Notes: generated from the letters alone by a model not told the origin. A stretch of DNA of 64,000 nucleotides from Joyebacterum sp964521425 (GCA_964521425.1 CAZFRO010000007.1:1-64000), one strand, 5' to 3'; shown: positions 8,404-17,844, numbered from the stretch's first letter. A program made the numbers and translations.

Positions 8404-9271
8404 ACGCCACCTCCCCTCCCTCGAGCGTCATGAAGGCCTTGCGTGCCGCCCAACATAGGTAGGCAATGGAGACGAAGAAGCAGGCGGGCAACCTGTGGAG
8501 CTGGCCCACCTTCACACCGATCACCGTCGTCTTGCCGCCCAGGCCCATAGGACCTATACCCAGCGAGTTCAGCTCACCCAAGAGGGCTTTCTCGAGGCCG
8601 GCGAGCTCGGGATCCACGTTGGTGTCACCCAGATCGCGCAGAAGCTGCTTCTTGGCCATGCCGTACGATGAGTCACGGTTCCCGCCTATGCAGATCCCCA
8701 TGACGCCCGGCGAGCAGCCCTTGCCCTGTGCCTGGAAGACGGCGTCCACGACACACTTCCTCACACCGTCGAGGTCGCGCCCGGCCTTGAAGCGCCCCTC
8801 CGGGAGCTTGTACTGCGTGCTGACGTTCTCCGAGCCACCACCCTTCAGGAGAAGCTTGACGCGAAGCCCGTTCTCGTTTCTCTCAGTGAAGTGGAAGTTC
8901 GGCGCTCCGCCTCCAAGGTTGTTGCCTGAGTTCTTACCGGTGATCGAGTCGACGGCGTTCGGCCGCAGATAGTATCGGGCCGTCGCCTCCTCGACCGCGG
9001 CCTTCACCGCCTGAATGAGCTGGCTCTGGCGGTAGTCAGGACCGTACTCGATGAAGAAATAGAGGGCTCCCGTATCCTGGCAGATGGGCGTCACTGCACC
9101 CTTGGCCTTCCGGGCGTTCTCCAGAAGCAGATTGAGTGTGGATGCCGCCGTCGAGCCTGGCTCCTCACTCTTGATGCTCCTCTCTAGCGCACCCTCGACA
9201 TCCGGCGGAAGCGACGTGGACGCCCGCCTGATAAGCTCGAGAAAGTGCGCCGTGAGCTTCTCATACTCCAT
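8390..9271 (-). CDS. class I fumarate hydratase, alpha (N-terminal) subunit
   Basis: 293 residues. Cys64 in PICQDTG, Cys186 in GCSPGVMG and Cys273 near the C-terminus are the likely ligands of the [4Fe-4S] cluster. The GGGSENVS and CIGGNRDSS motifs are also family signatures. The ATG follows a strong GGAGGGGG site. It is the first gene of a two-gene operon with the beta subunit. Its promoter and a perfect hairpin in the leader (9296-9314) lie just upstream. Role: TCA-cycle or fumarate-respiration hydration of fumarate to malate. Confidence 0.94.
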   Translation of the reverse strand: MEYEKLTAHFLELIRRASTSLPPDVEGALERSIKSEEPGSTAASTLNLLLENARKAKGAVTPICQDTGALYFFIEYGPDYRQSQLIQAVKAAVEEATARYYLRPNAVDSITGKNSGNNLGGGAPNFHFTERNENGLRVKLLLKGGGSENVSTQYKLPEGRFKAGRDLDGVRKCVVDAVFQAQGKGCSPGVMGICIGGNRDSSYGMAKKQLLRDLGDTNVDPELAGLEKALLGELNSLGIGPMGLGGKTTVIGVKVGQLHRLPACFFVSIAYLCWAARKAFMTLEGGEVAYDWD

Positions 9272-9295
9272 TTATCCCCCTCCTACGTAAAGACA

Positions 9296-9314
9296 GCCCG
9301 AAGCTGCTTCGGGC
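9296..9314 (-). promoter_or_regulatory. perfect hairpin in the fumarase leader (possible attenuator)
   Basis: GCCCGAAG (9296-9303) pairs perfectly with CTTCGGGC (9307-9314) around three bases. On the transcript it is followed by TGTCTTT, resembling a weak intrinsic terminator placed about 25 bases before the start codon. Confidence 0.5.
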
Positions 9315-9334
9315 ACCGGGATGATTCATGGACG

Positions 9335-9364
9335 ATTCTACCCCCGGCCGCCCTGGGCCGTCAA
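9335..9364 (-). promoter_or_regulatory. promoter of the fumarase operon
   Basis: On the minus strand TTGACG (9359-9364), 18 bases, TAGAAT (9335-9340). The predicted start is near 9328, upstream of the leader hairpin. Confidence 0.6.
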
Positions 9365-9442
9365 AGCCTATCGCCCACCTCAGCGACTCCGGCCTCGCAG
9401 CTCCCATCGGGGCGTATCTGGGTGAATGGACCGTCACCCTGC

Positions 9443-10723
9443 ATGGCACTTGACACGATTCCGGGGCATGCTAGAATCCCGCTCGAAATCCTGAGTCCAC
9501 TCACCGGACAGCCGATCGACCCGGAGCATGGCGACCGACCCGGAGAGTTTCCGATCGACGAGGTCACACGTAGAGACGCGTCCGGCAAGCTGACACCTGC
9601 CGGTTCTGGACTCCCGCCCCTCCTGCAGGGAATCATCCGCGTGCTTACTGTCGCGGTGATTCTCTACATATTCCTTGTCAGCATCAAACTGCTCGGCACC
9701 GGCTTCAAGATGTTCGGAAGTGACTTTTCCGAACGCCTCATCGCGTCGACTTCGAATCCCTTTGTCGGCCTCTTCATCGGCATACTGGCAACGAGTATCG
9801 TCCAGAGTTCATCAACGACGACATCGACCGTCGTTGGCTTCGTGGCCATGGGAATGCTGTCTATCGAGAATGCCGTTCCCATCATCATGGGCGCCAACAT
9901 CGGGACGACTGTAACCTGTGCAATCGTGTCGCTCGGACACGTTGGTCGCCGCGAGGAGTTCAGAAGAGCGTTCGCTGCGGCCAGCGTCCATGACTTCTTC
10001 AACCTCATGACCGTGCTCATACTGTTTCCCCTTGAGATAGCAACAGGGTTTCTGAGACACACCGCGACCGCGCTCTCCCGATTTCTCACGGGAAGCGAGA
10101 GCGTGGCGTTCGCGAGCCCGGTCAAGCGCGTCGTCGGTCCGGCCGTTCACGTCATCGTCGAATACGCCGAGGGACTCGTTGGCGAGCGCGCGGCTCTCCT
10201 TATTGTGATCGTCGCCTTCGCGCTCCTGGTCGCGTCACTCTACGTACTGGTTCTTCAGATGAAGGCATTGGCGCTTGGCCGCGCCGAGGTCGTGATAGAC
10301 CGCCTGATGGGCAAGAGCGGAGCGACCGGCATCGTCGTGGGGGCGGGCGTCACGGCCGTCATCCAGAGCAGTTCGGTCACCACGTCGCTTCTCGTCCCAC
10401 TCGCGGGCGCCGGCATCGTCAGACTCGAGCAGATCTTTCCGATAGCGCTGGGTGCAAACCTCGGTACGACGGTCACGGCGCTCCTTGCCTCGCTCGCCGG
10501 TGACTCGCGCGGCCTCACGATCGCGCTTGTTCATCTGCTCTTCAACATAGCAGGCATCCTCCTGATCTATCCACATCGTGCGATCCGGAAGATTCCGCTG
10601 ATTCTCGCACGAAAGCTCGCCGATGCTGCCGTTCGGTCGAAACTGTACGTCGCCATCTTCGTGATTGGCCTTTTCTATGTAGTGCCCAGTGTGCTTATAC
10701 TGATAGGCAAGCTATTCCACTAG
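9443..10723 (+). CDS. Na+/phosphate cotransporter (NptA/PNaS family)
   Basis: 426 residues from the ATG at 9443. Two inverted Na/Pi repeats are visible, each with the QSSS signature: VQSSSTTTS with GANIGTTVT, and IQSSSVTTS with GANLGTTVT. About nine hydrophobic helices. It imports (or exports) phosphate with sodium, and the PhoU-like gene immediately downstream supports this. The start is unsure: a promoter-like TTGACA-N16-TAGAAT sits at 9450-9477, inside the reading frame. An alternative GTG at 9641 behind CAGGGA would start right at the first helix, as in many family members. The intervening 50 codons still show coding-like third positions. Confidence 0.88.
   Translation: MALDTIPGHARIPLEILSPLTGQPIDPEHGDRPGEFPIDEVTRRDASGKLTPAGSGLPPLLQGIIRVLTVAVILYIFLVSIKLLGTGFKMFGSDFSERLIASTSNPFVGLFIGILATSIVQSSSTTTSTVVGFVAMGMLSIENAVPIIMGANIGTTVTCAIVSLGHVGRREEFRRAFAAASVHDFFNLMTVLILFPLEIATGFLRHTATALSRFLTGSESVAFASPVKRVVGPAVHVIVEYAEGLVGERAALLIVIVAFALLVASLYVLVLQMKALALGRAEVVIDRLMGKSGATGIVVGAGVTAVIQSSSVTTSLLVPLAGAGIVRLEQIFPIALGANLGTTVTALLASLAGDSRGLTIALVHLLFNIAGILLIYPHRAIRKIPLILARKLADAAVRSKLYVAIFVIGLFYVVPSVLILIGKLFH
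9450..9477 (+). promoter_or_regulatory. promoter-like site overlapping the Na/Pi cotransporter N-terminus
   Basis: TTGACA (9450-9455), 16 bases, TAGAAT (9472-9477). If active, transcription begins near 9484 and translation must start downstream, for example at the GTG at 9641. Confidence 0.5.
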
Positions 10724-10732
10724 GAGACACGG

Positions 10733-11398
10733 ATGTTCAGAGAATTCATAGATGCTCTCAAGAGACGACCACTCCTGACGCAGATGTTCGACGAGATGGA
10801 GCAGATGCTGGACTCCGGGCTCGAGATGTACCGCATGATCTCGGCGGTGCTCACGGACAGGGAGAAGCTCACGGCGGAGACTCATGACCGGGTCTATGAG
10901 ATAGACAAGGGCATCAATCATCTTCAGAGGAAGATACGCAAGCAGCTCGTGCAGCACCTCATAATCTCACCCGGCACGGATGTTCCGATATGCCTCGTCC
11001 TCATGAGTATCATCAAAGATGCCGAGCGAGTGGGAGACATCACCAAGAATCTTCTGGAGGTGGCCGAGGCACAGGGTGACCCGTTCAAGGAGGGCAAGTA
11101 CGACCTTCGGTTTTGCGAGCTTCTCGTCGCAACCGAGTCGCTCTTCGAGCCCACGGTCGAGGCGTTCAGGATGTCCGACAAGGAGCTGGGGCACGATGCC
11201 CTGCAGAAGGGACGCGATCTCGCACGGGAGTGCAATGCACTGATCGACAACCTCATCGAAGAGAGTTTGGTCTGTAAGGAGGCCGTACTCTACGCGCTGA
11301 CGGCGAGATACCTGAAGCGGATCTGCCTGCACCTGTCGAACATCTCATCGAGCGTCGTGATGCCTCTTCACAGGCTCGACTACTTCGACGAGAGCTAG
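10733..11398 (+). CDS. PhoU-like phosphate-transport accessory protein
   Basis: 221 residues, all helical, with the PhoU-type repeat seen in DRVYEIDKGINHLQRKIRKQL and DAERVGDITKNLLEVAE. The EIDKGIN and DAERVGDI segments carry the acidic metal-binding positions of PhoU domains. Located nine bases after the Na/Pi cotransporter and almost certainly co-transcribed with it. By family knowledge it restrains or tunes phosphate uptake from the cytoplasmic side. Its stop lies in the sequence CTAG, which is simultaneously the stop of the convergent flippase gene. Confidence 0.88.
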   Translation: MFREFIDALKRRPLLTQMFDEMEQMLDSGLEMYRMISAVLTDREKLTAETHDRVYEIDKGINHLQRKIRKQLVQHLIISPGTDVPICLVLMSIIKDAERVGDITKNLLEVAEAQGDPFKEGKYDLRFCELLVATESLFEPTVEAFRMSDKELGHDALQKGRDLARECNALIDNLIEESLVCKEAVLYALTARYLKRICLHLSNISSSVVMPLHRLDYFDES

Positions 11399-12978
11399 CG
11401 AGTGCGTGACAGTTTCTGGAGGACCGCGCGGATGATCATGCGGTCCTCTTCTTTTGTCCCCATGACCGCCGTGAGGCCGAGTGCCACCGCGTACGATGCT
11501 GCAAGCGCTGCGCCCGCCCAGTACCAGGTCGTTGGTGTGAGAGGAGTTCCCCGAAGCAGAAGGGCTGATGCGATGAGCACGGCCCCCGTCACGACCACCT
11601 TCAGCGTCGAGCGATCATACGGCATGACATCGAGCAGGAGCTTCCCCTCGATCAGCCGAGCCACATTGACGAGGACAATGGAGCATGCCGTGGCGATGGC
11701 TGCACCGGCTATCCCCATGCGCGGGATCAACCAGACGTTGAGACCTATGCTCACGATAGCCATGGCTACTGTGTTGTAGACGTTGTAGCGCTGATGATCC
11801 GTCATCGCAAGGCAGCTCGCCACGGAGCCCGCGGTGCTGTCCAGGAGCTGTGCGGTCGCCAGAATCACGAGAGCCGGATAGCCTCTCACAAACCCATCTC
11901 CGAAGATACCGAGCACGGCCTCCCCGGACAGGATGATCCAAGCGTAGACCGGCAGCGTAAGAAGCACGATCCACCTGGTGATGGCCCCCAGGAGTGACCG
12001 CATGAGCTCCACACGCCCCCGGTGATAGACATCGGCGATTATCGGGGAGAATATGGCATTGAAGGAGAACGTGAACAGTGTGGCGATCATCGCAAGAAGA
12101 ACGACGATGTTGTAGACGCCGACCTCGGCCGACTCGAGAAAGAAGCCGAGGATCAGGCGGCCTCCCTCGAGGAGTGCGAACGCCGTAGCCGTCTCCGCGA
12201 GCATTGATGCGGAATAGCGGACCAGCTCGCCTGTCGGGATCTCAACCCTGGGACCACGGTCGAAGAGATACGGGCCGCTCTTCTTCAGATAGATGAACGT
12301 CGCGATTGCGGAGGTGATGGAGGCGGCGATGCTCGCAAGCACGACTCCGAGAAGCCCCAGATCAGGACGGTAGTACTTGAGACCGATGTAGTAGATGGCC
12401 AGAAACACGGCAAGCCGAGGGATCCGAAACCACAGCTCGGCTCCCACGATACTGCGCCTCATGTCCTTGAGAGCCTTCAGACCAGCCGCCTGAAGCCTCG
12501 TCAGCGTGTACGGGATCATCGCAAGCGCCATGAAGAGGAGGGCGCGCTCCAGGCGTGGCTCCTTGAAGATCGCGATCGCGATCGGCCTGCGGAGAAGTGC
12601 TATCGCGGCTGTGGCCACGATGGCCGCAATCACGCCGAAGCGGATTCCGTGCGCGTAGACCGCGTGTGCCTCACGCGTCTTCCCTTGTGCGACGTACATC
12701 GAGATGTACTTCACGAAGCCGCCCTCGAAACCGAACGTCGTCAGGATGGCGGCAGCGAGAACGACTGTCCACGCAAGAACATAGACGCCGAGAACGTCCG
12801 GCCCGAGAACGCGGGCGATGACGGCGGATGCGATGAAACCAAAGAGGAGTGCGAAGATGCGGCCCATGAACGTGAACCCCGCACCTTTCGTCGCCTTGGA
12901 GAGATAGCCCTCGTATTCGCCGCGCGTCTCCGTGATCGAATGAGACCGAGGTTCGTCTGTTCTACGCGCCTCACTCAT
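11395..12978 (-). CDS. MOP-superfamily flippase (polysaccharide biosynthesis)
   Basis: 527 residues with 12-14 membrane helices after a hydrophilic N-terminus (MSEARRTDEPRSHSITETRG). The chosen ATG overlaps the previous stop as ATGA and follows AGGAGA. The GAGFTFMGRIFALLFGFIAS opening and the ARVLGPDVLGVYVLAWT loop are typical of the Wzx/RfbX group. Probably exports a lipid-linked glycan. The upstream overlapping gene is a CelD-type acetyltransferase, so the two likely act on the same polymer. It converges on the PhoU-like gene with shared stop codons and no space for a terminator. Confidence 0.9.
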   Translation of the reverse strand: MSEARRTDEPRSHSITETRGEYEGYLSKATKGAGFTFMGRIFALLFGFIASAVIARVLGPDVLGVYVLAWTVVLAAAILTTFGFEGGFVKYISMYVAQGKTREAHAVYAHGIRFGVIAAIVATAAIALLRRPIAIAIFKEPRLERALLFMALAMIPYTLTRLQAAGLKALKDMRRSIVGAELWFRIPRLAVFLAIYYIGLKYYRPDLGLLGVVLASIAASITSAIATFIYLKKSGPYLFDRGPRVEIPTGELVRYSASMLAETATAFALLEGGRLILGFFLESAEVGVYNIVVLLAMIATLFTFSFNAIFSPIIADVYHRGRVELMRSLLGAITRWIVLLTLPVYAWIILSGEAVLGIFGDGFVRGYPALVILATAQLLDSTAGSVASCLAMTDHQRYNVYNTVAMAIVSIGLNVWLIPRMGIAGAAIATACSIVLVNVARLIEGKLLLDVMPYDRSTLKVVVTGAVLIASALLLRGTPLTPTTWYWAGAALAASYAVALGLTAVMGTKEEDRMIIRAVLQKLSRTR

Positions 12979-14042
12979 GAGTCTCTCCTGAGAAGACGTT
13001 TCGCTGCCGGCTTGGCATGTGAATCGAGGAAGCACGCAAGCCTCCCCCTTGGGCCCCGCGGGTACAGCCTCACATCAACGTGCTCGGTGTGACCGGTCGC
13101 CCACTCATCCTTCCAACGCGCGCGCTGACCCGTGAAGTCGAACCGGTCGAGTCCTTCACTGAAGGCGTCGGCTATGGCGTGATCGAAGAGCGTCACTCCC
13201 GGCGACAGCTTCCCGAAGGCCTCATCGAACGATGTCTTGAGAGCGTAGTAGACCCCACCGTGGACGGCTCCCAGCAGGAATCCGATTATCGTGGAGTCGA
13301 GCTCGATCCAGAACGGACGGAATACCCCGGCCCTCGTGAGGCTCTCGGCCAGCTCGTGATAGAAGTTCCCTATGCCTCGGCCCGAGATCGACGTGCCCGC
13401 CTCCTCTTTCCAGCTCCTGCTCTCGACGTCCACAAACTCGTCGATGAGATCGTGCAGGCTCATCCCCGGGTCCATGCGCTTGATTTCCACCGAGCCCTCG
13501 CGCCCGAGCTTCCGCATCTTCCGTCTCCACTCGTGGGTCACCCTGCTCGGCTTGGACTTCAGGAACTCGTCCCAGCTTGAGGAGACGCCGACGTGCGGCG
13601 ACACGCGACCCCGGCGTTCGTGCACTGGACAACCGATCGATCCCGCAGCGTCCGCGATGGCAGCATGGGAGGGACAGTCCGCCGGCAATCCCTTAAGAAG
13701 AGCCCCTCTTCCCCACTCATCCAATCGTCGGACGACCTCCACAGCGAACTCCCCCCTCTTGCCATCGAGGGCGATCAACCCACCCCGGTGAGCGAGGAAG
13801 TTGACGGGTAGCTCGTACGTCTCGCGCGATGTCGAGAAGAGAGGTGCTACCCCGATCGCATCGGCGCCATCGTATCCGACGAGGATCGACGGAGTAAACT
13901 CATCCGCGAACTGCTTCGCCCACGGCTCCATCCAGGCTCTGCTTAAGAACAGGCTCGGGCAGGCTCCGGACGACTCGAGCGTCATCCACGCCTCAACCAG
14001 ATGCTCGTCATCCATACGATTGTATTCGCGGAGTTCTATCAT
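12975..14042 (-). CDS. GNAT-fold acetyltransferase of the CelD/BcsL (BioF2-like) type
   Basis: 355 residues without signal peptide. Two tandem GNAT-like halves: the second contains FWIELDSTIIGFLLGAVHGG, then a Tyr-Ala-Leu strand, SPGVTLFDHAI and FDFTGQRARWKDEW, which match the Acetyltransf_6 family linked to cellulose and exopolysaccharide loci. Likely transfers an acyl group to a glycan precursor in the cytoplasm. Coupled by ATGA overlap to the flippase downstream. The acyl donor and acceptor cannot be told from the sequence. Confidence 0.85.
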   Translation of the reverse strand: MIELREYNRMDDEHLVEAWMTLESSGACPSLFLSRAWMEPWAKQFADEFTPSILVGYDGADAIGVAPLFSTSRETYELPVNFLAHRGGLIALDGKRGEFAVEVVRRLDEWGRGALLKGLPADCPSHAAIADAAGSIGCPVHERRGRVSPHVGVSSSWDEFLKSKPSRVTHEWRRKMRKLGREGSVEIKRMDPGMSLHDLIDEFVDVESRSWKEEAGTSISGRGIGNFYHELAESLTRAGVFRPFWIELDSTIIGFLLGAVHGGVYYALKTSFDEAFGKLSPGVTLFDHAIADAFSEGLDRFDFTGQRARWKDEWATGHTEHVDVRLYPRGPRGRLACFLDSHAKPAAKRLLRRDS

Positions 14043-14058
14043 GAGTGCAGGATCCCGG

Positions 14059-15729
14059 TCACGTGAGCAGGTCGGCGGAGAACATCACACCTCTGTTGAG
14101 CATCCCGCTTGGGTCGAACGCCTTCTTGAGTGCGGCCATCTCTCTTAGCCCATCCTCGCCGTAGAGAACCTTGAGAAGCTCGTGCTTGAGCTTGCCTATC
14201 CCATGTTCTGCAGAGACCGTGCCACCCATACTGACGGCCTGGCGTGCAAACTCGAGCGCCAGCTCCTCAGCCTTTCTGAGCTGATCGAGATCAGCAGGCA
14301 TAATGTTCAAGTGGAGATGGCTGTCTCCGATGTGACCAAACACCACGTACTCAAGATCCACTCCGGCGAGCGTATCGCGGTAGTAGGCGAACATCTCCCC
14401 AAGCCTGTCGCGCGGAACGGCGATATCTGTTCCGATCTTGTGGATCTCAGGGCAGCTCGCCTTCGCCCGAGCGATGACTCCGTTCACCTGTTCGGCGATG
14501 CTGTGCCTGAGCGCTCTCAGGCGGACGAGGTCACTCTCCTCCATTCCACCCCAGGTGTGTTCCATCGAGGAGCCGTGGTCGTCCAGAAGTTTCTCCCACC
14601 CCTCGTACGCCGCCATCAATGAGTCTTCGTCCTCGAACTCCTGTTCGAACAGGACGCCGGCGCGAGCGCCATCGGGAAGCTCGGGTATCTCAGATGAGGC
14701 GCCCTCTTCCTCTTTTCGCCGGCGAAGGAACTCGAAACTTCTCGAGTCGAAGAACTCAAGCGCCAACGGATCGACCGCTCCCGGTCGTGGCCTATCGTCG
14801 AAGTCTCCGCGCGCCTGCCGTACGAACTCGATCGCGTCGCCGTCGCTCGCGAAGAAGGCCAGTGCGCTGAGTATCCCGGTCGGCCGTCTGCGAAGGATGA
14901 CCTCTACCTCAGTGATCACTCCGAGCGTTCCCTCCGAAGCTATGAAGAGATCGATGAGGTCCATGTTGGGATGAGTGAAATAGCCGGCGGCGTTCTTGGT
15001 CTCAGGCATCGAATAGTCGGGAACCTCGATAGAGATGCTCCTCCCCTCACCCAGCACGATCTCGAACTTCCCATCACCGGCCGTGTGAACTCCCCGTTCG
15101 ACATCGATCACGTCCCCGCCCGGCAGACAGATGCGCAGACGGTGCACGTGCCGGCGCGTCGCTCCATAGAGGAAGCTCCTTGCTCCTGATGCGTTGGTGG
15201 CCACCGTGGCTCCGAGATGCGCCGCGTCCTCCGTGGGGTCGGGCGGGTAGAAGTACAGGGAATCGTCCGCCACGAAGGCCTCGAGTTCGCTACGAAGCTC
15301 CTGCGTGACAAGATCGGCGGTGATGCCCAGTTCCTTCCGGGCCACACGGTCGTTGAGCTCGGCTATGGTGATGCCAGGCTCGGCCGTCAGGGCGAACGTC
15401 CCGTCCGTCAGTCTGCGAATGCCGATGATGCAGTTCATCTCCGCAAGCGAGAGGAGCGTACCACCGGTCGGCACTGCTCCACCGACGATGCCCGTTCTCC
15501 CGGCGGACACTGTCACAGGCTCTCCGCGCTCGCGCACGTCCTTGAGCACAAGGGCCACCTGCTTCTCGCTTCTCGCGAAGACCAGACGGTCGGCCGACGA
15601 CGGGCCGAAGCCCGACTCGTCGGTCAGATAGTCGGCATACGACTCGATGATCTTCGATGATGAATCGATGATGGTGCAGCCGGCAAGTCCTTCGCCCTTC
15701 GGCCGCACGGCTCTCACTACAGCGCTCAT
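14059..15729 (-). CDS. FAD-linked oxidase, GlcD / D-lactate dehydrogenase family
   Basis: About 556 residues. The N-terminal FAD-binding_4 (PCMH) domain shows VTVSAGRTGIVGGAVP, ATVATNASGARSFLYG and FIASEGTLGVITEVE. The C-terminal FAD-oxidase domain ends with GHIGDSHLHLNIMP and SAEHGIGKLKHELL, the histidine motifs of the glycolate oxidase GlcD and D-lactate dehydrogenase group. It oxidises a 2-hydroxy acid and passes electrons to a quinone or ferredoxin-like partner; no GlcE or GlcF partner is visible here. The ATG at 15729 has an AGGAG 11 bases upstream; the ATG at 15738 is possible but lies only two bases from it. It begins just after the M24 peptidase stop. Confidence 0.9.
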   Translation of the reverse strand: MSAVVRAVRPKGEGLAGCTIIDSSSKIIESYADYLTDESGFGPSSADRLVFARSEKQVALVLKDVRERGEPVTVSAGRTGIVGGAVPTGGTLLSLAEMNCIIGIRRLTDGTFALTAEPGITIAELNDRVARKELGITADLVTQELRSELEAFVADDSLYFYPPDPTEDAAHLGATVATNASGARSFLYGATRRHVHRLRICLPGGDVIDVERGVHTAGDGKFEIVLGEGRSISIEVPDYSMPETKNAAGYFTHPNMDLIDLFIASEGTLGVITEVEVILRRRPTGILSALAFFASDGDAIEFVRQARGDFDDRPRPGAVDPLALEFFDSRSFEFLRRRKEEEGASSEIPELPDGARAGVLFEQEFEDEDSLMAAYEGWEKLLDDHGSSMEHTWGGMEESDLVRLRALRHSIAEQVNGVIARAKASCPEIHKIGTDIAVPRDRLGEMFAYYRDTLAGVDLEYVVFGHIGDSHLHLNIMPADLDQLRKAEELALEFARQAVSMGGTVSAEHGIGKLKHELLKVLYGEDGLREMAALKKAFDPSGMLNRGVMFSADLLT

Positions 15730-15743
15730 TGGGTCCATCGCTC

Positions 15744-16970
15744 CTAGAGCTTGACGATGAGATCCTTCGGGAACTTCGTCAGGTTCTCCATCGTGCCATC
15801 CTCGTGCACGTAGACCACATCCTCTATCCGCATACCCCACCCCTTGTCGGGATAGTAGATCCCGGGCTCGACCGTGAAGACGTGTCCAGGCTCGAGCACA
15901 TCCTCGATTCCCGGCGAGCCTGACAGGCGCGGATTCTCGTGAATGTTGAGCCCGATTCCGTGGCCGAGGCTGTGCACGTAGCCGTTTCTCACCTGGGGAT
16001 TGGTCTTCGGTGTCTCGTGTCCGTGACCCTCGAAGAAATCGCACACCATTCCCTGGTACTTACCCGCGCGCTCACCCATCACAAGAGCGGCGAGGACCGA
16101 CTCGTGGATCTCCGAAAGCTCCGCATAGGCATCCAGGATCTCGGAAGGAGCCTCCCCAAGCACGAACGTCCTCGTCATGTCGAAGAAATAGCCGGCGCCC
16201 TGCTCCTGCGGGAAGATATCGAATACGATCGTCTTGCCCGTCATGATCGGATCCGTGTCGTTACCCCTGCTGTGAGGTATACCGGCGTCTCTGCCGATCG
16301 CGAAGATGGTGTCGACCTCCTCCACGAGCGTCCTCTTGGCCAGCGCGACTCGTATTTCGGTCTTGCAGTCACCGATCGTGAGCGGGGTCCCGTCTGCCTT
16401 CATGAGGGTGTCACCCTCCAGCCGGTGCGACTTCCAGAAGTCGATGACGTGCTGAACAACCTCACACGTCAACCTGCCGACCTCACGGATCCTGTCGATC
16501 TCGTACGGCTCCTTGGTTGCACGGGCCGTGATGAAGACGTTGTCGCTGTACTCGCCCATCACATTGATGTTCGGCAGGGCCTCGTCGAGGGCCTTCAGAC
16601 GGACGAGGTTGGCCCCCGTGTCCCCCTTGCCGTAGAAGGCCACGTTCCCGGACACGCCCAGCTCATCGAAGACGATCCGGTAGTACTCGACCGACGCCTT
16701 CAGTCGGTCACCACCCGCGTCCTTCAGGATCTTCATGTAATCGTACTTCGATGTGTCTATGACTCTGAGTCCGCTCTCCTCAGCTTCCTCACGTTCCATC
16801 GTTCCACAGAGAAGTACTGGTTCCTCGCCACGCTTCTTGATGAGGGTAGCGTGAGAGAGCTTCGCCCCGTTGATCATGTAGAACATGGTCGCGTTGCCCT
16901 TGACCTCTCCCTCGATCACTGCGACATCGATCCCGCGTTCTTCCATCAGTCTGTCCACGTCACGTTTCAC
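15744..16970 (-). CDS. M24 metallopeptidase (Xaa-Pro aminopeptidase family)
   Basis: 408 residues from a GTG behind GGGGAGG. An N-terminal creatinase-like domain (about 1-150) is followed by the pita-bread catalytic domain. Its five metal ligands are visible: Asp in IVFDIFPQ, Asp in YFFDMTRTF, His in HSLGHGIGLNIHENPR, Glu in FTVEPGIY and Glu in MRIEDVVYV. Acts in the cytoplasm, removing N-terminal residues before proline in peptides. It sits in a minus-strand run between a methyltransferase and a GlcD-type oxidase, with no obvious functional link. Confidence 0.94.
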   Translation of the reverse strand: MKRDVDRLMEERGIDVAVIEGEVKGNATMFYMINGAKLSHATLIKKRGEEPVLLCGTMEREEAEESGLRVIDTSKYDYMKILKDAGGDRLKASVEYYRIVFDELGVSGNVAFYGKGDTGANLVRLKALDEALPNINVMGEYSDNVFITARATKEPYEIDRIREVGRLTCEVVQHVIDFWKSHRLEGDTLMKADGTPLTIGDCKTEIRVALAKRTLVEEVDTIFAIGRDAGIPHSRGNDTDPIMTGKTIVFDIFPQEQGAGYFFDMTRTFVLGEAPSEILDAYAELSEIHESVLAALVMGERAGKYQGMVCDFFEGHGHETPKTNPQVRNGYVHSLGHGIGLNIHENPRLSGSPGIEDVLEPGHVFTVEPGIYYPDKGWGMRIEDVVYVHEDGTMENLTKFPKDLIVKL

Positions 16971-17051
16971 GTTCGACCTCCCCGATCTCCATTCGTGGTG
17001 GTCTGCACCCGCCCGCGAGAGAGAGCTCAAGCGCAGACGGTCATGAGAGTG

Positions 17052-17831
17052 CTAGATAGCCTCGAGTACGTAGTAGAGATTCCCCATCTCACCAGTGATA
17101 TGCGAGTCGAGGGGGATCTCGTCGAACTTCTCCGAGTAGATGGCCCCGAGCTTGAGCGCGCCCGATTCCCCCACGAGATAGCGAAACTCCTCGTAGAACC
17201 ACAACCTCAGAACGTGCGGCTCGACAAGGGTCACCGCCTGTCCGTGATCGTCTATCTCCATCCGGCAGAGCTGGTGGCTCAGGCACGTATCCTTGTCCTC
17301 GCGCTCGACGCCCCACGTCGTCGTTACGGAGATGCCATCACGCTCCACCGTCCACGAGTCGCCCTCGGGATCGGGCTCGCAGTCGAGGGCGCATGCGATG
17401 TGGACGACGTAGATGCCTCCCGGCCTCAACGCCTCACCGGTCAGTCTGAAATGCGAGACGATCTCCTCGTCAGTCAGAAGGTAGCCTAAGCTGTTGATCG
17501 AGTTCAAGGCCATATCGAACTCGCGATCATACGTTACACCCGTCATCTCTCCCCGGACTGCCTCCGCCATCGCCCCGATGCCGGCCGCGGCGATCACCGA
17601 GCGTGCGAAGACCAGCATCTCCGGGCTTCTGTCGTAGCCCGTGATCGCATACCCGCGCGTGGGGAACATGCGCAGGAAGCGTCCGGTTCCGCACGCCGGC
17701 TCGAGTATCCTGTGAACATCGAACGGTACGTGTCTCTCGAAGAGCCGCTCGAAGAAGTCCAGCTCCGGATTCAGATCCCAGGTGAATGCGATGTCGTAGT
17801 AAAGGGGGAGGTTGTAAAGCTCGTGGCTCAT
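17052..17831 (-). CDS. class I SAM-dependent methyltransferase
   Basis: 259 residues. The SAM-binding glycine loop ILEPACGTGRFLRMF sits near residue 45, followed by the acidic motif ITGYDRSPEML. The substrate-binding half contains IDDHGQAVTLVEPHVLRLWF. The opening MSHELYNLPLYYDIAFTWDL resembles small-molecule methyltransferases of the UbiE/Methyltransf_25 type. The ATG at 17831 lies 13 bases from the stop of the hydrogenase maturation protease, so it is likely in that operon. Substrate unknown. Confidence 0.88.
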   Translation of the reverse strand: MSHELYNLPLYYDIAFTWDLNPELDFFERLFERHVPFDVHRILEPACGTGRFLRMFPTRGYAITGYDRSPEMLVFARSVIAAAGIGAMAEAVRGEMTGVTYDREFDMALNSINSLGYLLTDEEIVSHFRLTGEALRPGGIYVVHIACALDCEPDPEGDSWTVERDGISVTTTWGVEREDKDTCLSHQLCRMEIDDHGQAVTLVEPHVLRLWFYEEFRYLVGESGALKLGAIYSEKFDEIPLDSHITGEMGNLYYVLEAI

Positions 17832-17844
17832 GATTGGCCTGCGT

